From NCBI GenBank assembly GCA_019058445.1, contig JAHPZA010000006.1, positions 1,017,063 through 1,081,062 of the forward strand: a stretch of 64,000 bases of DNA, read 5' to 3'. Numbering within the stretch: the first letter of the stretch is position 1; the number at the start of each line of letters is the position of its first letter. Below the pieces are notes generated by a model, which saw only the letters and a list, made by a program, of their open reading frames with translations, ran no database searches and was not told the origin of the DNA. Origin of the DNA: Promethearchaeota archaeon (lineage in GTDB: Archaea; Asgardarchaeota; Lokiarchaeia; Sigyniarchaeales; SOKP01). Positions 27,200-35,669 of the stretch are shown piece after piece. The position numbers and the translations under genes are program-made.

Positions 27200-27410
27200 T
27201 ATTAAAAAAAAAGAGATAAAAATAGATCCAAGATTATCCATTTTCTGCCTTAGTCTTAAAATCAATTTTTAACCGTAAATAATCTGAAGTCTATTTACTC
27301 GATTTTATAAAGTCAATACTTTTAAAAAAGTGTAAAAAATTTATTAAGCAAAAGTTAATATAATAACACATAAAGTTGTTTAAATTCATAAATAGTTGAA
27401 GGTTAATAAA

Positions 27411-28040
27411 ATGGGTTTGTTAGTGGTCTTTCAAGATTCGGGTTGGATGAATACTCCTCCAGGTTCAATGTGGTTTATCTTATTATTATCTTTAATTATT
27501 TCTATTGTAAGTGTTATCCTTACGAAGTTATTAATTGATACAAAAGAAATGGATAGAAAGCAAAAGCAGATAAAAGCTCATAATGAAGAGAAGAAAAAAA
27601 TCATAGAACTCGCAAAGATAGATGTAGACAGATACCGTAAAGCTCGGAAAAAATGGGAAAGAAGAGATGTCATGTTGAAAAAAACCCAACAGGGGATGGC
27701 AATGGACAGAATGAAACCTACATTAATTACGTTTTTGCCCATGATCATAATTTTTGCAGTTCTGAGAGGAATTTATACGAATGCCCCTGTGGCTGCCACA
27801 CCGATGAATCCTTTATTTTACGGTCTTTTACAATGGCCAATTGGTATGGGAATAGCAGATGAAAGTTTATGGATTGGCGACGCAGCTTGGCTTAATTTTA
27901 CTGCATGGTATTTTATTTGTTCATTAGGTATTAATACGCTACTTCAGAGAATATTAGGATTACAAACTCAAGCCTCAGGTGGAATGGAACAAATGTTTAC
28001 AGGACAACAAACTGCAACATCGGAGTTTCCAGATGTTTAA
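27411..28040 (+). CDS. DUF106 / EMC3-TMCO1-like membrane insertase (archaeal Oxa1 superfamily)
   Basis: 209 residues from the ATG at 27411 (GAAGG ten bases upstream; an in-frame TTG lies at 27396). Three transmembrane segments: near residues 15-38, 100-122 and 155-178. Between the first and second is a charged cytoplasmic coiled coil (EMDRKQKQIKAHNEEKKK). This is the archaeal DUF106 topology, homologous to YidC/Oxa1 and eukaryotic EMC3. It probably inserts membrane proteins alongside SecY. The neighbourhood (secY, then cmk and L14e) matches the usual archaeal context despite the strand change. Confidence 0.9.
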   Translation: MGLLVVFQDSGWMNTPPGSMWFILLLSLIISIVSVILTKLLIDTKEMDRKQKQIKAHNEEKKKIIELAKIDVDRYRKARKKWERRDVMLKKTQQGMAMDRMKPTLITFLPMIIIFAVLRGIYTNAPVAATPMNPLFYGLLQWPIGMGIADESLWIGDAAWLNFTAWYFICSLGINTLLQRILGLQTQASGGMEQMFTGQQTATSEFPDV

Positions 28041-28182
28041 TCGTCGGCAACTGCTGAATAAAATAACCTAATCAATTTTTTCTACATTATTTATTTTATA
28101 TACAATAATTTTTTATGTTCAATTTTTTTTTAGATCACCAGCATTATTGAAGAGTACCTCTTTTAAGAAACGGTGGATATAA

Positions 28183-28680
28183 ATGGATTTAAACTGGTCC
28201 GATATTAAATCAAAGACGATGTCTATTAATGATTATTTAAAGATTTTTAAAGAAAAGACCGAAATCATTAAAAATTATGAGAAATATAAACCAAAGACGA
28301 AACATCTAGAACATATTAAAGATTTTATAGCAAAAAAGCATATAAAATTGAAAATCTTGGCAATGGGAGCAGATTGGTGTCATGATTGTGCTGAACAAGT
28401 ACCGAATATGATAAAAATAGTAAAAAAATTAGGAAATGAGCACATTAATATGTTTATTTTATACGGAATAAAAGTCAATGCCTTTCGAAAAAAAGGTGAA
28501 ATCTTATGGGATAAGCGACATTCTCCTCCAGAAGCAGTAGATCCTAATTTTAGTTTAGACGCGATTCCCACGTTCTTCATTTTCAAAGAAAATGAACTAA
28601 TTGGTCGTATTGTAGAGCATCCAAAAAAGTTTTCTACGCTTGAAAGAGATCTCTGTAATATTTTAAGGAAGTGCTTATAG
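28183..28680 (+). CDS. Thioredoxin-family protein (WCHDC)
   Basis: 165 residues, with a thioredoxin fold starting near residue 50: ILAMGADWCHDCAEQVPNM carries the redox pair CHDC, and DAIPTFFIFKENELIGRIVEHP provides the cis-proline loop. About 50 helical residues precede the domain. Without a signal peptide it should be cytoplasmic. The WCxDC site resembles bacterial YtpP/BdbA-like and other thiol proteins. Some archaeal relatives of such proteins are selenoproteins, but here both active-site codons are Cys. Confidence 0.85.
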   Translation: MDLNWSDIKSKTMSINDYLKIFKEKTEIIKNYEKYKPKTKHLEHIKDFIAKKHIKLKILAMGADWCHDCAEQVPNMIKIVKKLGNEHINMFILYGIKVNAFRKKGEILWDKRHSPPEAVDPNFSLDAIPTFFIFKENELIGRIVEHPKKFSTLERDLCNILRKCL

Positions 28681-28883
28681 AAACTTTTTATAACCTTTTT
28701 TAAACTCATTCATAATCTACTTTCACTTAATCCATAAATGTTTACCGATGTAACTCTCTATTTTTTTCTCTCATTAAAAGTTCTTGAAGCGAATGAGAGG
28801 ATAGTTCAAATCTCAGTGAGGTTTTAATAGGCATTTTTAAAAATATAATTACTATTTGAAAGAAATTTTCTTGTTGGATTACT

Positions 28884-29048
28884 ATGGTAAGGTGTAATAA
28901 ATGTAAGAAAGAAATTAAGAAAAACCAAATAAATAAGGTTTTTCAGTTAGTATTAGGGAATATGGATAACGGCAATTTTTATGGAAGTGAAATTCTCTTT
29001 TACCACGTTAAAGAATTAACTAACCCATATTCAATGAGGACGAAGTAA
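28884..29048 (+). CDS. Small CxxC protein (54 aa)
   Basis: A 54-codon frame beginning MVRCNKCKKEIKKNQINKV, with one CxxC and a later histidine (FYHVKEL). This resembles half of a treble-clef or PARP-type zinc site. It ends just before a 9-bp hairpin/T-tract. No strong Shine-Dalgarno is seen. Family not recognised; the coding call rests on the zinc-site-like N-terminus and the matching terminator. Confidence 0.45.
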   Translation: MVRCNKCKKEIKKNQINKVFQLVLGNMDNGNFYGSEILFYHVKELTNPYSMRTK

Positions 29049-29055
29049 ATTACCC

Positions 29056-29079
29056 ATAACAAAATTTTTTTTTTGTTAT
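29056..29079. terminator. Hairpin/T-tract terminator between convergent units
   Basis: ATAACAAAA (29056-29064) pairs with TTTTGTTAT (29071-29079) around a T-rich loop, giving oligo-T on the plus strand and oligo-A/T on the minus strand. It sits between the end of the 54-residue ORF and the 3' end of tRNA-Ser, a natural place for a bidirectional terminator. Confidence 0.5.
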
Positions 29080-29133
29080 CTTAATTTTTAAGAAAGCACT
29101 CTTTTTTCTAATGAATTATGTTAAGTATAAGAG

Positions 29134-29265
29134 CGCAACGGGAGGGAATTTCGTATTCCAAGAAAATTGGAACAATACTTCGAACCCCCGAGTGCGAAGC
29201 ACACCAGCTTTCTGGGAGAGAATTCCACTCCAAGCTGGCGCCGTACCAGGCTAGGCTACCGTTGC
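29134..29265 (-). tRNA. tRNA-Ser(GGA) with two introns
   Basis: A seven-pair acceptor GCAACGG/CCGTTGC (29259-29265 and 29135-29141) and G73 at 29134; CCA is not encoded. The anticodon stem is CCAGC/GCTGG, anticodon GGA at 29229-29231. A long variable arm with stem GTGC/GCAC marks a class II tRNA and supports Ser. An 18-nt insertion (29210-29227) lies at the canonical 37/38 position. A second insertion of 31 nt (29148-29178) lies in the T-loop between TTCGAA and the last T (59/60). TTCG and CGAA give a perfect four-pair central helix with AAG and ATT bulges, matching the bulge-helix-bulge splicing signal. Spliced length is about 83 nt. Confidence 0.88.
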
Positions 29266-29319
29266 TTAATAAATAAAAAAATAAAAATATTGTTAACTTA
29301 TAGAAGTTGTTCTATAAAG

Positions 29320-29592
29320 TTATTTTAGAGGGATTGAAACAGTTTGATTCATTATTTTAGCTTTTTTAGCTTTTTTAATGGCCGCTTCAACTGCGCTATG
29401 GTCAGCACCTTTTTGAATTTCTATTACGTCTGTCGTTGGTTCGATGTGTTTATAGTTAACTCTTCTTCGTCGAACAGTTAATCCATCGACAAGCAAATAA
29501 TTTTTATCAATCACGTCAACAATGACGCAGTAGCTTCCTGCTTCGCGTCCCATGGTTTTTATACATATCCTTCCTATATCGTAAATACTCAT
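29320..29592 (-). CDS. rpl14e: 50S ribosomal protein L14e (eL14)
   Basis: 90 residues, starting MSIYDIGRICIKTMGREAGSY, the KOW-like SH3 core typical of archaeal eL14, with VDGLTVRRRRVNYKHIEPT in the middle. It is confined to archaea and eukaryotes. The gene follows cmk on the minus strand, the order seen in many archaea (L34e-cmk-L14e). tRNA-Ser lies 54 bases downstream and could be processed from the same transcript. Confidence 0.94.
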   Translation of the reverse strand: MSIYDIGRICIKTMGREAGSYCVIVDVIDKNYLLVDGLTVRRRRVNYKHIEPTTDVIEIQKGADHSAVEAAIKKAKKAKIMNQTVSIPLK

Positions 29593-29721
29593 AATTTGTC
29601 ACCAAATTATTTTTAGTGAATTTATCCTTGCTGAATTTTTTAAAGAGTCCAGTAAAGATAAATGAAATATGTTAGATTAAAGAAATTAAACTAAAAATAA
29701 ATTTTTTGTGATTTTCACAAA

Positions 29722-30270
29722 TTAGCTTTTTTTCAAATTTTTATCTTTGATGATTTGAAGGAGATTTTGTAAAACTTGTTCAATAGTAAGTCCTTCAGTG
29801 CCTAGAATGATATCATGAATTTCTTTAATATTTGTAAAATTACTTAAATCAATATTATAGAGAAGTTTAAATCGTTCTAGCTCAGATGTTTCCCTTAAAA
29901 TGGTTTCTTTCATGCTTTCTTCAAATGGTCTCTCATCCCTTGAAGCGATTCTTTTCACTCGGGTTTCAAGTGGGCATGTAAGGTGTATTCTAAGATCTGC
30001 GATACCCTTAAGTAAATGTCCGCTCAATTGACTATCAATAATTACATTTCCTTCTTTTGCAACTTCTACCACTTTATCATCTAAGGCGTTATCAATTTCA
30101 GGGTGATCTTCAACGTATTTAGTAAACTCTTCTAAGGTCATATCCATTTCGATTGCCAGATCTCGAAAAGCTTGGCCAGTTGAGTAGTATTTAATCCCAA
30201 GGGCTTCAGCAATTAATTTAGCTATAGTGGATTTACCAGTACCATGTAGACCAGAAATGCTTAAAATCAT
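29722..30270 (-). CDS. cmk: Cytidylate kinase (archaeal type)
   Basis: 182 residues. The P-loop is GLHGTGKST at residues 7-15, followed by YSTGQAFRDLAIEM and the lid-region RVKRIASRDERPFEES. It phosphorylates CMP/dCMP to the diphosphates. The archaeal form is small and sits between L34e and L14e in many genomes, as here. A kinase of this fold near the selenocysteine genes could be mistaken for PSTK, but the context and the STGxxFR motif indicate Cmk. Confidence 0.9.
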   Translation of the reverse strand: MILSISGLHGTGKSTIAKLIAEALGIKYYSTGQAFRDLAIEMDMTLEEFTKYVEDHPEIDNALDDKVVEVAKEGNVIIDSQLSGHLLKGIADLRIHLTCPLETRVKRIASRDERPFEESMKETILRETSELERFKLLYNIDLSNFTNIKEIHDIILGTEGLTIEQVLQNLLQIIKDKNLKKS

Positions 30271-30382
30271 AGGTTTAATTAATCCTTTATTGATTAAAAT
30301 TATGATGATAAATATTAAATAAAAACATATAGAATCTAGTAAAATGTAATGAATTAACAGTGATATAACAAGTTTTAAAATC

Positions 30383-30652
30383 TTATTGATTCCAAATCGA
30401 TTCTCTTATTAAGTTTCTAAGGCATATCGCACAATAACGTCCACTTTCTAATCTGTTAGGTCTTCGAGACGCCTTGTTAGTGTTCCTTATTTTAGCAGGT
30501 CTAAGTCTTGGGATTGAAGAAATGGGTTTTTTACATATAGCACAATGGCTTTTTTTAGGTTTTCTTCTGGAATAATGTGTATTATTGATATTCCCTGGCG
30601 TTCTTATTGTTTTTCGTGCTTGAGAATGGGATCTTAAACCTGGTCGCGGCAT
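30383..30652 (-). CDS. rpl34e: 50S ribosomal protein L34e (eL34)
   Basis: 89 residues, basic, beginning MPRPGLRSHSQARKTIRTPG. A zinc site is formed by CAICKKPI and CAICLRNLIRE, two CxxC pairs about 40 residues apart. Archaeal/eukaryotic large-subunit protein. First gene of the L34e-cmk-L14e set, all on the minus strand with gaps of about 110-130 bases. Confidence 0.95.
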   Translation of the reverse strand: MPRPGLRSHSQARKTIRTPGNINNTHYSRRKPKKSHCAICKKPISSIPRLRPAKIRNTNKASRRPNRLESGRYCAICLRNLIRESIWNQ

Positions 30653-30753
30653 AAAAATTTATACTCCATGAGGTAAACTTAATTTTAATAGAATTGTTTG
30701 CTAAAGTAATATTTCTTAAAAGAATAAACAAAATATTAATTTTATGATTTTAC

Positions 30754-31395
30754 CTACGGATTTAGATTTAACTTGCGTTGAAATTCTTTGAAGATGTGAT
30801 ATAGTTTATCTCCTATAATCTCTCTAAATTTTTTATTTTTGATAAGATTTTGGGGATTTTTAATGACATGATCATAAATTTCATTAATTTCAAATCGGAT
30901 CGTATCTAAACCCGGAAATCTCTTTATATTACCTTTTAATTCTTTAAACAGTTTTAAAATTAAGTCCCTACTAGTAAGCCCTTCCAATTTTAGGGCATCC
31001 ATTAAAGTAATAAAAGAAGTGGTTATTTCTGAAGTGATTCCGGGTAATTCTAATATTGAATCCCTCAGATGATTATTAAAATGAGAGATTTTTTCACTCC
31101 CAATCTCAAGAATCTCTTCTGAAGAACTAAAATCATAGATTTCATTAAATATTTTAACTGCTCTGTTATATTGCTCTATAAAGTTCATATAGATTAATAC
31201 TTCAGAGAGGGAGATCTTTTTTTCATTAAAATATAACTTGATTTTTAAGAGCCCTTTCATTGCGTTTTTGATGGCTTTTCTAAAGAAATTCTCATTTATA
31301 ATACCTTCTAGATATTTTTCATAGAGGTTATTTATTGAAGTGACTAATGCATATAATTCAGATTCTATATCAGAAAGTTTCGTATTATTGTCCAT
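30754..31395 (-). CDS. Hypothetical helical protein (213 aa)
   Basis: Almost wholly alpha-helical by composition, with charged heptad-like stretches (MKGLLKIKLYFNEKKISLSE, EEILEIGSEKISHFNNHLRD) and no cysteines, membrane segments or signal peptide. Not recognised. It lies between the L34e gene and the zinc-ribbon/Yip1-like gene on the same strand, with about 70-100 base gaps, so cotranscription is possible. The helical profile suits a protein-protein adaptor, but this is inference only. Confidence 0.65.
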   Translation of the reverse strand: MDNNTKLSDIESELYALVTSINNLYEKYLEGIINENFFRKAIKNAMKGLLKIKLYFNEKKISLSEVLIYMNFIEQYNRAVKIFNEIYDFSSSEEILEIGSEKISHFNNHLRDSILELPGITSEITTSFITLMDALKLEGLTSRDLILKLFKELKGNIKRFPGLDTIRFEINEIYDHVIKNPQNLIKNKKFREIIGDKLYHIFKEFQRKLNLNP

Positions 31396-31464
31396 TAATA
31401 TAAGTAGTATTTTGAGATTAAAATAACAAAATATTATTTGAATATTAAGATGAAAAAGGCAAGT

Positions 31465-32409
31465 TTATATTCCAAACAAAGTAGGCCGTAAAAAGTAGAA
31501 AAATATAGAAACAATGATTCCAATCGCTAAGGACGATACTAATACTCGAGTTGTAGATGAGTTGCTGAGTTCTCTAATACCTATTGTCATTAAAATAGGC
31601 ACCCATACTGCAATTGTAATTGCATCTATCACATCTAACACCGCCCACACAGGGGAACTGAACATCGCATTGAAAATCGAGTCATCAAACTCAGAACTAT
31701 CGATATCTACCTCTACCGTAGGAAATGCGACTAGAATTATTAGGATTTTTATAAGATTTACTAATAAGAATGGCGCAAAAGCACACATGAGCATTTTATA
31801 TTTATATGCCGCTTGTTTTTGTAATAACGTGCCACTTTTATAGATACTAAATGGACTCATATCTGATTCTTTGTATTTCTCTTTTTTCTCTTTTCCAAAT
31901 CGATCTTCTAATTTTTCTGAAAACCCGACAGCATAATTAGCTGCGAAAGTAAATAGCCAGATTAGAATGATATAAAAAACTGCTTGAAATAGAAAACCAA
32001 ATATTAAGAAAGTTAAAAAAGTGGCAAAACCATAAGGAAATAATAAAGGTGAATAGGGATTAATGGGGTCTCCATCAATAGAAACGAATCTAAAATGAGA
32101 GAGGAAAGCCAATCCCATAAGTCCCCAAAGGATAGAGTTGAAAAGTAATATATAATAGCCTGGAGCTCGAGACCTCTTATGATTAATATCCCAGAAGGCT
32201 CGAGATGGATCTATGAAAAGGTATATGATATTTAAATACCATGGATTGGGACTGACCCATTCGCTTTCAATTCTTTGGAAAATCTTTTGAAAATATGGAA
32301 GATTTTCGATTTTTTCAATTCTTAATCTTTTTCCACAGAAGGAACATGAAAATGCTTCAGCTCTATTTTCATTACCGCATCGAGGACATTTTATTAAGCT
32401 TTCAGCCAT
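31465..32409 (-). CDS. Zinc-ribbon protein with Yip1-like membrane domain
   Basis: 314 residues from the ATG at 32409 (AGGAT upstream; a TTG nine bases earlier is possible). Residues 8-25 form a zinc ribbon (CPRCG...CSFCG). After a linker comes FIDPSRAFWDINHKRSRAPG, the P-x-x-A-F entry motif seen before Yip1-domain helices, then about five hydrophobic segments. Yip1/YIPF proteins act with Rab GTPases at the eukaryotic Golgi, while prokaryotic Yip1-domain proteins are uncharacterised. A membrane-embedded Yip1-like protein with a cytoplasmic zinc ribbon is in keeping with an Asgard genome. The domain call is from pattern, not from a search. Confidence 0.7.
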   Translation of the reverse strand: MAESLIKCPRCGNENRAEAFSCSFCGKRLRIEKIENLPYFQKIFQRIESEWVSPNPWYLNIIYLFIDPSRAFWDINHKRSRAPGYYILLFNSILWGLMGLAFLSHFRFVSIDGDPINPYSPLLFPYGFATFLTFLIFGFLFQAVFYIILIWLFTFAANYAVGFSEKLEDRFGKEKKEKYKESDMSPFSIYKSGTLLQKQAAYKYKMLMCAFAPFLLVNLIKILIILVAFPTVEVDIDSSEFDDSIFNAMFSSPVWAVLDVIDAITIAVWVPILMTIGIRELSNSSTTRVLVSSLAIGIIVSIFFYFLRPTLFGI

Positions 32410-32537
32410 TTTTATCAATCCTATTTAAATCCAATAACTAGTTTTCTAGTTTTTTAGTAATAATAACATAACACAGAATTTATTTAAAAATTGGTATTAG
32501 TTTTCAATTTTTAACATAATAATAATTCAAGATAAAC

Positions 32538-33605
32538 TTAAAAATATTCTATTATAAAGCCATTTTTTTCTTTTACAATTCTATATTCTCGATTGGCAAA
32601 TAATTGAATTAATTCTAAATTAGTTCTTGTATGGCTAGTAATTTCTAGTACCTTTATACTTGAAGGCGCTCCGATATAGGCCATTAACGGGATTAGTTGA
32701 TCACTGAGATAATTATCGACAGGAATATTGTGTTGAATATATTTTACAATTTCATTTGCAGCCATACCACCGAGTTTTTCTGAAGTTAATCCTTTTTCAC
32801 CTAATAGAGTTCCTGTAGAGATTATGGCCCCTGTATCAGATTCTGACCACAAGGAGAGCCCAATTCCAGGACTTGTTGAATTTACCCAGGAATATTTGAT
32901 GTCTGTATCAATCCTTAATTTTCTTTTAAGTGATTGATTTATTGCTTTTCTAATCCTTACAGCAATATTATCTCTGTTACGCCTTAATTGGTTGGTAATT
33001 ATTATTTCACCTCGGATAAGATCTACATCCCCTAATTCAGTTAAATTCAAAGCTTTTAATTTTATATTTGGAGGTTTTATCCTACATTTAACTCGAGCTC
33101 CGCCTTTCGGATACCACCCGTGTTTTTGAATATCGATATCAATCATAAGCCCAGCTTTAGCAAAAATGGGATAAGTGACTTTTTGAAGATAATTCAAACT
33201 AGGTGCCCATTTTCCAAAAGTTCCACCTCCACTAAGAGATATTTCAATTTGCCCAGTCTCTCTTAAACATAAGCTTGCTATTTGGATGGGTTGAAGTAGC
33301 AAACCTATACTGGCAGCTGTGCTAATATTTAAATGAATATCTCTCTTCGCATTTTTTTTAGGAATAAATGACAATTCGGTAGTGCCTACTTTACAATTAC
33401 TTAGAGTACTATTGGTTAATTCTGATAACGTTTCTAGTCCCAGGAGATGCTGTAATCGTAATCCTGGTTTAGGACGATTCGCGCGTATATTCTTGATTTT
33501 GATGGGGATATTGAATAAAATAGAACATCCTGCAGATAATCGCAATATGGCTCCCCCTCCCTCACCAAAAGCACCATCAATTTCTAAAAATGTCGTATCA
33601 TTCAT
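32538..33605 (-). CDS. rtcA: RNA 3'-terminal phosphate cyclase
   Basis: 355 residues. The N-terminus GAFGEGGGAILRLSAGCS and RANRPKPGLRLQHLLGLE are RtcA signatures, and the C-terminal SHTRTN contains the histidine that becomes adenylylated. It converts RNA 3'-phosphates to 2',3'-cyclic phosphates using ATP, the kind of ends that RtcB joins in archaeal tRNA splicing and RNA repair. The start overlaps the stop of the NUDIX-NMNAT gene by four bases, so the two are coupled. The multi-intron tRNAs in this window give it an obvious possible role. Confidence 0.95.
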   Translation of the reverse strand: MNDTTFLEIDGAFGEGGGAILRLSAGCSILFNIPIKIKNIRANRPKPGLRLQHLLGLETLSELTNSTLSNCKVGTTELSFIPKKNAKRDIHLNISTAASIGLLLQPIQIASLCLRETGQIEISLSGGGTFGKWAPSLNYLQKVTYPIFAKAGLMIDIDIQKHGWYPKGGARVKCRIKPPNIKLKALNLTELGDVDLIRGEIIITNQLRRNRDNIAVRIRKAINQSLKRKLRIDTDIKYSWVNSTSPGIGLSLWSESDTGAIISTGTLLGEKGLTSEKLGGMAANEIVKYIQHNIPVDNYLSDQLIPLMAYIGAPSSIKVLEITSHTRTNLELIQLFANREYRIVKEKNGFIIEYF

Positions 33606-34747
33606 GCCTCTTCCCGGATTTCATATAACGTTTGTATTCTTTCAATGCCCTTAAATTTTATCATCAAATTAGCGACTTCTTTTGGAACTAAACTGGTCCA
33701 ATTTTTCTTTTCTTTACTAATTAGTTTTCTTACATTACTGGCATTATATTTCTTTTTAAATATTCCCAATTTTTTGCCAACTAAATAACCTTTATTTTGA
33801 AATAATTGTCGTACCCAATCGCTATTTGAATAAATCACATCAAAATCTCCTACTATCGAAACCACATGATCTACCCATTTTTGAGCATTAAATATATCAG
33901 GAATTTCATAGATTTTATATCTATTTTTAGAAATTTTTCTTTTTTCAAAAGCACTGGTAATGAATTTGATTCGTTCTTCGCTGGTGAAAGGATCATTTTT
34001 GGTTTTTGATAACTGTGAACTACCTATTCCTATCTTCAGTTTTTTATGCGATTCTAAAATCCTATATATTACATAGATATGTCCGTGGTGTAAGGGCTGA
34101 AATCGCCCTATAAATAAGGCAATATCTTGAGAACCATTCATTTTTAAATTTTGATTATTTTTAAAAAGAGAAATAATGTCTTTTTGTATTAAATAATTCC
34201 AGATCTCTTTTGAATAATCTACAGAATTTTTATTACTAAGTATGTTTTTAAGCTCTTTCTTGGAATAAAATCTACTTCCATTAACTTCCAACTCTTTAGA
34301 ATCAGGATTCAATTTCACACCATAATCAACAAGTCCCAAAAAAATATAAGCTATCTCCGTAGTAAGATTATCTTGTTCTGTACTTAATTTATGAAAAATG
34401 ATATTTTTTATGCTATTTGGGGTGATGCCAAATTCCTCTTCGAGCTCCCTAATTGCATTTTCTTTTATATCATTAAGTTCCAAATTTGGACTGTAAATTA
34501 CATGTCCTGAGGCAGAATCCGTAAAATATTCGGGATAACTCTTTTTGTTTTTTCCCCTTTTTTGGACGAGATACATGATTTCATTGTCCGGTGTAATTGC
34601 CATTATAAAGAAACGTATTATCAAATGACTTATTTGCCTTTTATGTGCTTCAGATCTTTCTAATGGAAAAATATATTTCGATATCTGCCCTGAATGTAAA
34701 TATTTAATATTATTATCCTCAATGCAGGCTAAAATCTCTTTTTCCAT
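33602..34747 (-). CDS. NUDIX hydrolase - NMN adenylyltransferase fusion
   Basis: 381 residues, two enzymes in one chain. Residues about 35-170 are a NUDIX domain: SGHVIYSPN...ENAIRELEEEFGI fits the NUDIX box, and its surroundings resemble isopentenyl-diphosphate isomerase-type NUDIX proteins. Residues about 205-375 are an archaeal NadM nucleotidyltransferase: FIGRFQPLHHGH and SSQLSKTKNDPFTSEERIKF. NadM makes NAD+ from NMN and ATP. Known bacterial NadM-NUDIX fusions have the opposite order. The pairing suggests NAD synthesis combined with removal of ADP-ribose or damaged nucleotides. Coupled to rtcA by an ATGA overlap. Confidence 0.88.
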   Translation of the reverse strand: MEKEILACIEDNNIKYLHSGQISKYIFPLERSEAHKRQISHLIIRFFIMAITPDNEIMYLVQKRGKNKKSYPEYFTDSASGHVIYSPNLELNDIKENAIRELEEEFGITPNSIKNIIFHKLSTEQDNLTTEIAYIFLGLVDYGVKLNPDSKELEVNGSRFYSKKELKNILSNKNSVDYSKEIWNYLIQKDIISLFKNNQNLKMNGSQDIALFIGRFQPLHHGHIYVIYRILESHKKLKIGIGSSQLSKTKNDPFTSEERIKFITSAFEKRKISKNRYKIYEIPDIFNAQKWVDHVVSIVGDFDVIYSNSDWVRQLFQNKGYLVGKKLGIFKKKYNASNVRKLISKEKKNWTSLVPKEVANLMIKFKGIERIQTLYEIREEA

Positions 34748-34772
34748 TTTTTATTCCTCTATCCTTTAAACC

Positions 34773-35627
34773 TTACTTTTCTAAAATTATAGTAATGAGA
34801 TCTCCTAATTTAAAACCTATTTGCTCTGCTGCATTTCCTTGATTAATAGCAATTTCGAGATACCCACTCGATCCTTTCATAAATAAAAATGACCCCTTGG
34901 GCACTTTAGTGAAGTGAGAAGAATAGGTCCCTTCATACTCTTGATTATTAAGTGTCATTTTAAGGGTATCTCCTTGCTTGATTTTGAGGGATGTTCCAGT
35001 AATAGTCTCATTTTCCAGAGGAATATTCGTAGTCCCATTCCCAAAAGAATCTATATACTGTATAGTACAATTAATTAGCTTTTTATCTTCTAAAACCTCA
35101 AATAAAATGGTATAGTCTATAAAATTATCTGGATCGAATGGTTCTCCAAAATTTCTCAAAGGAACGCCATTTACAATATGAGCTCCTACAGGTGCCATTA
35201 TATCCCTTCCATGAAACGTATTGGAAACCGGCTTAATAAAGTAATTCTCATTAGTAACTATTACACATTCTTTAATATCAGTTTTGTTAAATAAATTAAA
35301 AAAGATTCCATTGTTGGGACCCACAAAGAAAAAATTTGATGCAGTTTCAAAAGCTAAAATCTCTCTTGAACTTCCAACTCCGGGATCTACAACTATAATA
35401 AACACAGTATATTCTGGAAAATATTTATACGTTGCCTTTATTAAATATGACGCTTCTAAAATGGAATAGGAAGAGATATTATGGGAGATATCAATTATTT
35501 TAATATTGGGATTGATTTTCAGTATAACTCCTTTCATACTCGCAATATAATGCTGACCTAAGGGACCAAAATCTGTTAAAAGAGCAACAACATCTTGATA
35601 TAATTCAGTCACGATCTCATCAAACAC
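34773..35627 (-). CDS. SAM hydroxide adenosyltransferase (DUF62, SAM hydrolase)
   Basis: 284 residues from a GTG start; a second GTG five codons later is possible. Family marks are LLTDFGPLGQHYIASMKGVI, IDISHNISSYSILEASYLI, VVDPGVGSSREIL and GPNNGIFFNL near the N-terminus, with HGRDIMAPVGAHI in the centre. DUF62 enzymes hydrolyse S-adenosylmethionine to adenosine and methionine using water. It lies 26 bases upstream of the NUDIX-NMNAT gene on the same strand, forming a unit with NAD synthesis and rtcA that could be a nucleotide/cofactor maintenance operon. Confidence 0.92.
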   Translation of the reverse strand: MFDEIVTELYQDVVALLTDFGPLGQHYIASMKGVILKINPNIKIIDISHNISSYSILEASYLIKATYKYFPEYTVFIIVVDPGVGSSREILAFETASNFFFVGPNNGIFFNLFNKTDIKECVIVTNENYFIKPVSNTFHGRDIMAPVGAHIVNGVPLRNFGEPFDPDNFIDYTILFEVLEDKKLINCTIQYIDSFGNGTTNIPLENETITGTSLKIKQGDTLKMTLNNQEYEGTYSSHFTKVPKGSFLFMKGSSGYLEIAINQGNAAEQIGFKLGDLITIILEK

Positions 35628-35669
35628 AATTAATTAAATTTAGAAATAAAAAAGTGATAGGTTAGAAAT

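Noticed and set aside
29722..30270. P-loop kinase considered as PSTK (phosphoseryl-tRNA kinase)
   Set aside because: Length, STGQAFR motif and location between L34e and L14e fit archaeal cytidylate kinase.
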